A stretch of 5,073 nucleotides of DNA from an uncultured Rikenellaceae bacterium (GTDB lineage: Bacteria > Bacteroidota > Bacteroidia > Bacteroidales > Rikenellaceae): NCBI GenBank assembly GCA_947038135.1, contig CAMQVM010000144.1, positions 1-5,073 of the forward strand, written 5' to 3'. The notes below the pieces were generated by a model. It worked only from the letters and a program-made list of their open reading frames with translations. It was not told where the DNA came from and made no database searches. Both the position numbers and the translations under genes were made by a program. Shown piece by piece: positions 1 to 5,073 of the stretch (position 1 is its first letter; every line of letters begins with the position of its first letter).

Positions 1-60
1 GCTCCCTTCGGGAGCTGGCTGATTCACAAAACCAAGGTTTTGCGAATCAGCCTATGTAGT
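1..60 (-). repeat. Double-hairpin palindromic repeat, left copy
   Basis: Read on the minus strand (outward from the window), a long stem comes first and a short one second. The long stem pairs positions 17-33 with 36-52 around a 2-base loop (16 of 17 pairs on the plus strand). The short stem pairs 1-6 (GCTCCC) with 10-15 (GGGAGC) around a 3-base loop. The only plus-strand mismatch, A26 against C43, becomes a U-G wobble in minus-strand RNA, so the structure is complete only when transcribed leftward. Position p corresponds to position 5070-p of the inverted copy at the right edge, with 54 of 60 bases identical and only transitions differing. It starts 6 bases beyond the terminator of the nhaD unit. 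It could be a REP-like repeat, a small non-autonomous mobile element or part of a 3'-end structure. It may continue beyond base 1. Confidence 0.85.
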
Positions 61-66
61 AATACT

Positions 67-112
67 AAAAAAAGGCATTTCGCAAAGCTTAGGTTTGCAA
101 AATGCCTTTTTT
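67..112 (-). terminator. Intrinsic terminator of the nhaD unit
   Basis: Positions 74-86 pair with 94-106 around a 7-base loop. The stem is flanked by seven A (67-73) and six T (107-112), so the minus-strand RNA ends in a run of U. On the plus strand C81 faces A99 as a mismatch, but in minus-strand RNA this is a G-U wobble, giving a 13-pair stem without interruption. The better fit is therefore leftward termination, 75 bases past the nhaD stop. The flanking A and T runs could also let it stop transcription entering from the left. Confidence 0.88.
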
Positions 113-187
113 GTTGGTGGGTATGGCTCTTTTTATTTATAGATTATAAACGAATAAATTTATATACATAGAGTTCTACCTTTAACA

Positions 188-1477
188 CTAACTATTTAGC
201 AGCAAAAATACACCAGCACCAGCAGCATACCCTAAAAGAGCATATAGTGAAAACTTCTTTAAGTAATAGCCAAATTTAATCTTCTCCATACCCATAATTG
301 TAACTCCCGTTGCAGAGCCTATAATAAGTAACGATCCACCCGTAACAGCACAATAAGATAAGAACGTCCAAAAAGGTGAATCTACCATATATGTGCCAGC
401 TGCTTCAATCGGATACATTCCTTGAGTAGCAGCTACAAGGGCTATATTGTCAACCAGTGAGCTCATTGCACCTATCACAAAGCTTATTCCTAGTGGGTTA
501 TCTATCAACGACTCTAGCTCTGTTCCTATATTTCCAAGCACGCCAGCGGTGTTTAGTGCAGCAACACTCATCAATATGCCAAAGAAAAAGAGTATTGTGC
601 CAAGATCTGCCCTGCTTAGTGCGTCACACATATTCATCTTTTTACCTATTTCAGGGTGTTGTCGGTGCATTATATCTGTATATATCCACAATGTTGCAAG
701 TCCTGCAAACACGTGCATAAATGGAGGTAGGCTAGTCCATTGCTGAAATACTGGCACTGTAATCATGGTGATAATTGCCCATGATATCATTGTAACTCTG
801 ATTTTGAGGCTCACTTCGGTTGTAGCCTTTTTCGAGAGCGCTGGGTCTGCTACGATTACCCATTTGTCGTGCCTCCCAAATCTTAGTGACACGAGCGCTA
901 ATGGAACAGCCATAGAGGTCAGTGCAGGTAGTAGTAGGTGTGATATTTGATGTAAAGGTGTAATGTTGCCACCAGTCCATAATAAAATAGTTGTAACGTC
1001 GCCAATAGGCGAAAATGAACCTCCTGCATTTGCGGCTATGATTGTCATACACGCAAATATAAGCCTATCTTCTTGTGTAGGTACAATTTTACGAATTATA
1101 GATACCACAATTACGCCAGCTGCGATATTGTCGAGCAGAGCTGAGAGTATAAATGTCATTATTGATAATATCCACAGCAGTTTACGCTTGCGTGAGGTTT
1201 TGATGATAGAGATGATAAAGCGAAAACCTCCATGATTATCTACAAGCTCGATCATTGTGAGTGCTCCGAGTACAAAAAATAGAGTCTCAGTAATTTCGCC
1301 AAGGTGTTCAACGAACGGGGTGGTGAAGTCTTGTATATCTCCACTTAATGAGAGTAAAATCCATGATATAATAGACATTAAAAGCGCTGTTGCTGCTTTG
1401 TTGATACCTATTTTGTCTTCTAGGGCGATGGCTGTTATACCGATTGAGAATATTGCGAGTAGTGAAATTGCTAACAT
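188..1477 (-). CDS. nhaD: NhaD-type Na+/H+ antiporter
   Basis: This 429-residue inner-membrane protein should exchange Na+ (or Li+) for H+, serving salt and pH homeostasis. About 11-12 hydrophobic segments span the chain, from residues 1-20 to about 402-427. Family signatures seen are ALLDNIAAG (113-121, with D116 and N117), NAGGSFSPIGD (150-160) followed by VTT, SSLVDNIALVAA (339-350, with D343 and N344) and GGSLLIIGSATG (380-391). The paired DN motifs in the two halves and the GGxFSPIGDVTT block are characteristic of NhaD rather than NhaA or NhaB. Length is normal for the family and the reading frame is intact, ending in TAG. The ATG at 1477 begins a hydrophobic first helix. No Shine-Dalgarno sequence lies close to it and the leader is AT-rich. 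The gene follows the dehydratase by 58 bp on the same strand with no convincing promoter in the gap, so cotranscription is likely. The transported ion is inferred from the family. Confidence 0.93.
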   Translation of the reverse strand: MLAISLLAIFSIGITAIALEDKIGINKAATALLMSIISWILLSLSGDIQDFTTPFVEHLGEITETLFFVLGALTMIELVDNHGGFRFIISIIKTSRKRKLLWILSIMTFILSALLDNIAAGVIVVSIIRKIVPTQEDRLIFACMTIIAANAGGSFSPIGDVTTILLWTGGNITPLHQISHLLLPALTSMAVPLALVSLRFGRHDKWVIVADPALSKKATTEVSLKIRVTMISWAIITMITVPVFQQWTSLPPFMHVFAGLATLWIYTDIMHRQHPEIGKKMNMCDALSRADLGTILFFFGILMSVAALNTAGVLGNIGTELESLIDNPLGISFVIGAMSSLVDNIALVAATQGMYPIEAAGTYMVDSPFWTFLSYCAVTGGSLLIIGSATGVTIMGMEKIKFGYYLKKFSLYALLGYAAGAGVFLLLNS

Positions 1478-1535
1478 AAAGTGGTTATATATTGATTAAT
1501 ATTTAGTGTTCTTGTATTGATATTTGATATTGCGA

Positions 1536-2672
1536 TTATCCTCCTTTTTCACCCTCCTTTTTTTTCATCTCTTCTATGTTATCGTATTTTTCGTATGGTG
1601 AATTGTTGCTTTTAAACTCAGGGAGTATCTGTTTCATTAATATTATAGTGTTTTCGATATCTATATTTCGAGCATACTTAATAAGCTGCTTCACCTCATT
1701 TAGTAGCTCTTTTTTGTTGTAAGAGTGCGATTGAGCAATTTTAATCTTATCGTGTGTAGTGGCTGAGGTTCTTTCGGCTAGCGAAAAGAGCTCTTCATAA
1801 AGCTTCTCGCCGGGGCGTAACCCTGTAAATATAATATCGATATCTATGTTGGGTTGTAACCCTGCTAAAGTTATCATCTTGTGGGCTATGTCCACTATCT
1901 TTATTTGTGAGCCCATATCAAATATAAATATCTCTCCGCCATAGCCTAGCACTGAGGCTTGAAGCACAAGTCTACACGCCTCGGGTATAGTCATAAAATA
2001 TCGTTCTATATCGGGGTGTGTTACTGTTATTGGTCCTCCTTGCTCTATTTGTTGTTTAAATAGTGGTACTACTGAGCCGTTGCTGCCTAAAACATTACCA
2101 AACCGTGTGGTTATAAATTGTGTCTTTTGCTCGCTGTTTAGCATCTGCACACACATCTCGGCAATGCGTTTTGATGCACCCATAACATTTGTTGGGTTTA
2201 CAGCCTTGTCGCTAGATATCATAACAAACCTCTTTACGCCGCTCTCAATAGCACATTTAGCGAGGTTTAAAGTACCCCAAATGTTACATAAAACAGCCTC
2301 GCAAGGGTTGTTTTCCATCATTGGTACGTGTTTGTATGCCGCAGCATGAAAAATTACCTGTGGGTTGTATATCGCTAATATGGCTTTTATTCTCTCTTTT
2401 TGTCTTATATCTCCGAGCTTATATAGTATCTCAATACTGTTAGTGCTATCACCTATCTCTAGGTTAAGGTTGTATAGTGGTGTCTCTGCATTGTCTACTA
2501 ATATAAGCTGTTTTACTTTAAACTTAACTAGCTGTCTGACAATTTCGCTACCAATAGAGCCTGCTGCACCCGTCACCATCACAACTTTATTGTGAAGTTG
2601 TGTGGATATATGATGCGAGTCTATATTTATCTCTGTTCTGTCTAAAAGATTCTCTATATTGTACTTTCCCAT
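1536..2672 (-). CDS. Short soluble NDP-sugar 4,6-dehydratase (CapD/WbpM/PglF family)
   Basis: This 378-residue extended short-chain dehydrogenase/reductase probably converts UDP-GlcNAc or a related UDP-sugar to a 4-keto-6-deoxy sugar for surface polysaccharide or glycan synthesis. The NAD(P) fold is seen at GAAGSIG (35-41) and the strand ending in D60. HAAAYKHVPMME (109-120) is the family block after the fourth strand. The catalytic region runs SSDKAVNPTNVMGASKR (153-169), with M164 where most SDR enzymes have Tyr, and K168. Substrate-side motifs are TTRFGNVLGSNGSVVP (about 188-203), HPDIERYFMTIPEA and GLRPGEKLYEEL. Large family members carry an N-terminal membrane region of roughly 250-300 residues. 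Here the protein begins at the linker (ENLLDR, 7-12), and only 166 bp separate it from the divergent gene, so no membrane half exists upstream. There are no hydrophobic spans, so it should be cytoplasmic. The tail is Lys/Glu/Gly-rich. Exact substrate, and whether it also epimerises C5, cannot be read from the sequence. Confidence 0.9.
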   Translation of the reverse strand: MGKYNIENLLDRTEINIDSHHISTQLHNKVVMVTGAAGSIGSEIVRQLVKFKVKQLILVDNAETPLYNLNLEIGDSTNSIEILYKLGDIRQKERIKAILAIYNPQVIFHAAAYKHVPMMENNPCEAVLCNIWGTLNLAKCAIESGVKRFVMISSDKAVNPTNVMGASKRIAEMCVQMLNSEQKTQFITTRFGNVLGSNGSVVPLFKQQIEQGGPITVTHPDIERYFMTIPEACRLVLQASVLGYGGEIFIFDMGSQIKIVDIAHKMITLAGLQPNIDIDIIFTGLRPGEKLYEELFSLAERTSATTHDKIKIAQSHSYNKKELLNEVKQLIKYARNIDIENTIILMKQILPEFKSNNSPYEKYDNIEEMKKKEGEKGG

Positions 2673-2701
2673 ATTTATATAAGATTTATCTTTCTATCTG
2701 T

Positions 2702-2719
2702 TTAAACTAAGTTGTTTAA
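2702..2719. repeat. Short inverted repeat in the divergent spacer
   Basis: TTAAAC (2702-2707) and GTTTAA (2714-2719) are exact inverted 6-mers separated by 6 bases. The pair lies between the candidate -7 box and the dehydratase start, where an operator or leader hairpin could sit. In such AT-rich DNA a 6-bp match is weak evidence, so no regulator is proposed. Confidence 0.25.
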
Positions 2720-2734
2720 TCAAAATAGAAACCA

Positions 2735-2742
2735 CAAAGTTA
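2735..2742 (-). promoter_or_regulatory. Candidate -7 box for the dehydratase-nhaD unit
   Basis: On the minus strand these bases read TAACTTTG, an exact match to the Bacteroidota primary-sigma -7 consensus TAnnTTTG. The box lies 62 bases upstream of the dehydratase ATG, implying a leader of roughly 55 nt. The match at -33 is poor: a TTTG lies only 13 bases upstream, where about 19-21 is expected. The call therefore rests on the -7 box and on position. Confidence 0.4.
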
Positions 2743-2838
2743 ATTAATATACAGACAAAAAAAATAAAATATGCAATAATTGTATCTTTTTAAATATAAA
2801 TGATTAAATTTAGGGCTTGTAAACTAAAAGTTGTGAAA

Positions 2839-4665
2839 ATGTATAGTAACTTAAAAGCATATATTGATACCCTTGAAAAGGAGGGTGAGCTGATTAGAAT
2901 AAGCGAAATGGTATCTAGCTCGCTACAAATAGCCGAGCTTACAGATAGAGAGTGTAAAAGTGCTGGGGGTGGAAAAGCTATTCTTTTTGAGAATAATGGG
3001 TCGCCATTTCCTGTAATTACTAATATGTATGGCTCTGATAGGCGTATTGCTTTGGCGCTTAAAAGCAATAACCTTAGTGAGCTCGGTGAGAGAATAACAA
3101 AGCTTTTTGCTACTGTTACAGCACCTAAAAAAGGTCTGCTTGATAAGCTAAAGATGCTTTCGCCTCTTAGTGAGGTGGCGGGGTGGATGCCTAAAAAGGT
3201 TAGAGGTTATGGCGAGTGTCAGCAGATGGTGATGCTTGGCGATGATGTAGACCTATCTTTGTTACCAATATTGAAGTGTGCTCCTCTTGATGGGGGCAGG
3301 TTTATAACTCTACCAATGGTAAATACTATCTGTCCAAAGAGCGGTATAGCAAATAGTGGGATGTATAGAATGCAGGTGCTTGATGATAAAACTACTGCTA
3401 TGCATTGGCATTGTCATAAAACAGGAGAGCGTCATTACAGTGCATACAAAGAGTTAGGTGAGCTTATGCCCGTTACGGTGTGCTTGGGTGGAGATCCTGC
3501 ATATACATATAGTGCAACAGCTCCACTGCCTGATGGTATAGATGAGTATATGCTTGCAGGGTTTATTCGTAAAAAAGGTGTGAAGATGGTTAGGTCTATC
3601 ACCAACAATATATATATACCCAACGATTGCGACTTTGTAATTGAGGGGTATGTAGACCCTAGCGAAGAAAAATTTTATGAAGGTCCATTTGGTGACCATA
3701 CAGGATACTACTCGCTTGAAGATTATTACCCTAAGTTTCATGTTACGTGCATAACTCATAGGCGTGATGCTATATACCCTGCAACCATTGTAGGAGTGCC
3801 ACCAATGGAAGATGTATATATTGCTAAGGCTACCGAGTCTATATTTATAGCTCCTATAAAGCTTGTTATGCAGCCCGATATTAATGATATGTGGCTGCCA
3901 GAAGAGGGAGTAGCGCATAATCTTGCAATCTTAAATATAGATAAAACATATATTGGTCAGCCCCAAAAGGTGGCAGCTTCAATGTGGGGAGCAGGGCAGA
4001 TGATGTTTAACAAATTTTCAATCATCACGGCGCTACCTAGTGGCAAAAGTATACGAGATATTGAGGTGCTAAAATCGCTTGTAGATAATATAGATATAGA
4101 GCGTGATGTTACCATTATGCGTGGAACACTTGATGTATTGGATCATACTGCTTCTGTTATGGGGTATGGTGGTAAGCTATCTATTGATACAACCAACCAA
4201 AATAATAATCGAGAAGTTAGAGGCTTTAGTGGTACATTAACTGATGATATTGAGAGTTATTTAGAGTCATGGGGTGCTATAATACTCTATGCTGATGACA
4301 TAGTATCTTTTAAAGATAGGGCGGTTGAGGTGATTGACAGTTACAATTTCAAAGGTTTGAAGTTTGTGGTGCTGCTTAATCATGATAGCCGATATCTTAA
4401 TATTAGTGAAAAGTTATGGCTTTTGTGCTCAAACTGCGATGCTTACCGTGATACATATATATATAATGGTACTCTAGTTTTAGATGCTCGAGTAAAAGCA
4501 GGAGGGGTAAATGGGTTCGAGCGTCGCTGGCCAAATATTGTGGTTATGGACGAGGCTACTATAAAAGAGGTAGATGATATATTATTTAGGTCAAACCTTG
4601 AGGTTAAAGAGTCGCCATCAAAGAGATATATGCCACTATTCAGAGGTGAAAATGTTGATATTTAA
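2839..4665 (+). CDS. UbiD-family prFMN decarboxylase, long type (menaquinone decarboxylase SCO4490-like)
   Basis: This 608-residue cytoplasmic enzyme belongs to the prenylated-FMN-dependent decarboxylases. Its length and C-terminal region (LWLLCSN, VKAGGVNGFERRWPNIV) fit the long Bacteroidota type usually named menaquinone biosynthesis decarboxylase. The substrate is not proven and may be another aromatic acid. Cofactor and catalytic positions look intact: NSGMYR (N172, R177), H193, DEYMLAG (E236) and EGPFGDHTGYY (E281, D286), matching the Asn/His/Glu metal set and the Arg-Glu-Glu/Asp catalytic set of Fdc1/UbiD. Further family blocks are VGVPPMED (318-325) and WGAGQMMFNK (383-392). An in-frame ATG at 2800 would add 13 residues (basic, not family-like). 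I chose 2839 because MYSNLKAYIDTLEKEGEL is the usual family N-terminus and 2839 leaves a leader. No UbiX-type flavin prenyltransferase is in the window, so the cofactor must be supplied from elsewhere. The next gene follows by 10 bp. Confidence 0.92.
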   Translation: MYSNLKAYIDTLEKEGELIRISEMVSSSLQIAELTDRECKSAGGGKAILFENNGSPFPVITNMYGSDRRIALALKSNNLSELGERITKLFATVTAPKKGLLDKLKMLSPLSEVAGWMPKKVRGYGECQQMVMLGDDVDLSLLPILKCAPLDGGRFITLPMVNTICPKSGIANSGMYRMQVLDDKTTAMHWHCHKTGERHYSAYKELGELMPVTVCLGGDPAYTYSATAPLPDGIDEYMLAGFIRKKGVKMVRSITNNIYIPNDCDFVIEGYVDPSEEKFYEGPFGDHTGYYSLEDYYPKFHVTCITHRRDAIYPATIVGVPPMEDVYIAKATESIFIAPIKLVMQPDINDMWLPEEGVAHNLAILNIDKTYIGQPQKVAASMWGAGQMMFNKFSIITALPSGKSIRDIEVLKSLVDNIDIERDVTIMRGTLDVLDHTASVMGYGGKLSIDTTNQNNNREVRGFSGTLTDDIESYLESWGAIILYADDIVSFKDRAVEVIDSYNFKGLKFVVLLNHDSRYLNISEKLWLLCSNCDAYRDTYIYNGTLVLDARVKAGGVNGFERRWPNIVVMDEATIKEVDDILFRSNLEVKESPSKRYMPLFRGENVDI

Positions 4666-4675
4666 CAGTTAAAGT

Positions 4676-4897
4676 ATGGGTAGAATAATTGAAATTTTGA
4701 GGTTTAACCTAATAGAACAGAGAGGTATATTGTTAATCTGTTCAATAATGCTTTTTATTGCATTGGTAGTGCGTGTAACACTTAATAATCGTGAAAAGAG
4801 CAGTGTAGATGCCTCTAAAGGTGTTATAATATATGCTCCATCTGATTCTCTTTTACGGGTAGATCAAGAGGTTATAGATCGGCTGATAAATGATTAG
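4676..4897 (+). CDS. Small single-span membrane protein, function unknown
   Basis: This 73-residue protein starts 10 bp after the decarboxylase stop, on the same strand and before a shared terminator, so it is almost certainly cotranscribed and perhaps translationally coupled. Residues 1-16 carry Arg at 3, 9 and 16. One hydrophobic span covers about 17-36, and a polar, mildly acidic tail of about 37 residues follows. Arg and Lys lie on both sides of the span, so topology is uncertain, though an N-in arrangement is plausible. The N-terminal pattern RFNLIEQRGILLI loosely resembles the membrane anchor that begins Bacteroidota helix-hairpin-helix (ComEA-like) proteins, FxxxExRGI followed by a hydrophobic run. 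No helix-hairpin-helix repeat follows in any nearby frame. It could be a lineage-specific small protein or the remnant of such an anchor. No function is assigned. Confidence 0.72.
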   Translation: MGRIIEILRFNLIEQRGILLICSIMLFIALVVRVTLNNREKSSVDASKGVIIYAPSDSLLRVDQEVIDRLIND

Positions 4898-4952
4898 GGT
4901 GTTATAACTCGTACGATAGCGTGAATGTTGTAAAGTGAGAGTGATATGGTGA

Positions 4953-4988
4953 AAAAGTGCACTGAATAGATATCTTCAGTGCACTTTT
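4953..4988 (+). terminator. Intrinsic terminator of the decarboxylase unit
   Basis: GTGCACTGAA (4957-4966) pairs perfectly with TTCAGTGCAC (4975-4984) around an 8-base loop, giving 10 pairs. Four A on the left and TTTT (4985-4988) on the right extend it. It lies 55 bases past the stop of the small membrane protein. The flanking A run means it could also act on minus-strand transcription from the right. Confidence 0.88.
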
Positions 4989-5009
4989 AGTAGGTGTAAA
5001 TCGTATTTA

Positions 5010-5069
5010 ATTATATAAGCTAATTCGCAAAACCTCGGTTTTGTGAATTAGCCAGCTCCCGAAGGGAGC
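5010..5069 (+). repeat. Double-hairpin palindromic repeat, right copy
   Basis: Read on the plus strand (outward), positions 5019-5034 pair with 5037-5052 around a 2-base loop: 16 pairs, including a G-U wobble at 5027/5044. A second hairpin follows, 5055-5060 (GCTCCC) with 5064-5069 (GGGAGC) and loop GAA. It is the inverted counterpart of the element at the left edge. It starts 21 bases past the terminator of the decarboxylase unit and has the same orientation to that transcript as the left copy has to the nhaD transcript. CACC follows it to the end of the window, so the element's outer boundary is unknown. Confidence 0.85.
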
Positions 5070-5073
5070 CACC

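Noticed and set aside
447..1499. Several plus-strand open frames across the nhaD gene, and similar frames opposite the dehydratase and decarboxylase
   Set aside because: They overlap strongly supported genes on the other strand, match no recognisable family and have no promoter or spacing consistent with expression.
1539..1561. Two AAGGAGG-like Shine-Dalgarno sequences (minus strand) at the end of the dehydratase gene
   Set aside because: They lie more than 60 bases from the nhaD ATG, no start codon follows them closely, and they are explained by Lys, Glu and Gly codons of the C-terminal tail.
2783..2790. TATCTTTT as a plus-strand -7 promoter box for the decarboxylase
   Set aside because: It misses the final G of TAnnTTTG and no TTG or TTTG lies 19-21 bases upstream, so it is too weak to annotate.
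2800..2838. In-frame upstream ATG that would lengthen the decarboxylase by 13 residues
   Set aside because: The extra residues are basic and unlike the family N-terminus, which begins at the ATG at 2839. A start at 2800 would leave almost no leader if the weak TATCTTTT box at 2783-2790 were used.
3583..3585. K249 of the decarboxylase, where many homologues have Glu, as a lost metal ligand
   Set aside because: By spacing to EGPFG, the metal-binding Glu of the family corresponds to E236 in DEYMLAG, which is conserved. K249 lies in a different, more variable motif.
4898..4952. Possible tRNA, small RNA or frameshifted continuation of the small membrane protein
   Set aside because: No cloverleaf is present, and translation in the nearby frames meets stops quickly without any helix-hairpin-helix pattern.
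1..5073. Circular plasmid with overlapping ends
   Set aside because: The shared sequence at the two ends is inverted, not direct, and no replication gene or origin is visible.

Overview
The window holds four protein genes in two divergent pairs. It looks like chromosomal DNA of a low-GC member of the Bacteroidota, probably Bacteroidales. The reasons are the AT-rich leaders without a usable Shine-Dalgarno sequence, a TAnnTTTG-type -7 box in the divergent spacer, and the protein families present. This assignment is an inference and no rRNA or tRNA is present to confirm it.

Left half, minus strand: a short soluble NDP-sugar 4,6-dehydratase of the CapD/WbpM/PglF family (1536-2672) is followed after 58 bp by an NhaD-type Na+/H+ antiporter (188-1477). 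An intrinsic terminator (67-112) closes this unit. Right half, plus strand: a long-type UbiD-family prenylated-FMN decarboxylase (start chosen at 2839, end 4665) is followed after 10 bp by a 73-residue single-span membrane protein of unknown function (4676-4897), closed by a strong terminator (4953-4988). The 166-bp spacer between the two units (2673-2838) carries the promoters. The genes make no obvious single pathway: surface glycan sugar synthesis, Na+/pH homeostasis and probably quinone-related decarboxylation.

The most unusual structure is at the window edges. A two-hairpin element of about 60 bp lies at positions 1-60 and again, inverted, at 5010-5069. The copies match at 54 of 60 positions and all six differences are transitions. 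Two of the six form a compensatory pair inside the long stem. Each copy lies just beyond an intrinsic terminator and has the same orientation relative to the transcript ending there. This looks like a dispersed palindromic repeat family tied to 3' ends of transcription units. The window may end where it does because an assembly broke at such repeats.

No CRISPR array, insertion sequence, phage gene or RNA gene is visible. I found no new multi-gene system. The repeat element, the truncated-architecture dehydratase and the small membrane protein are the points most worth checking.
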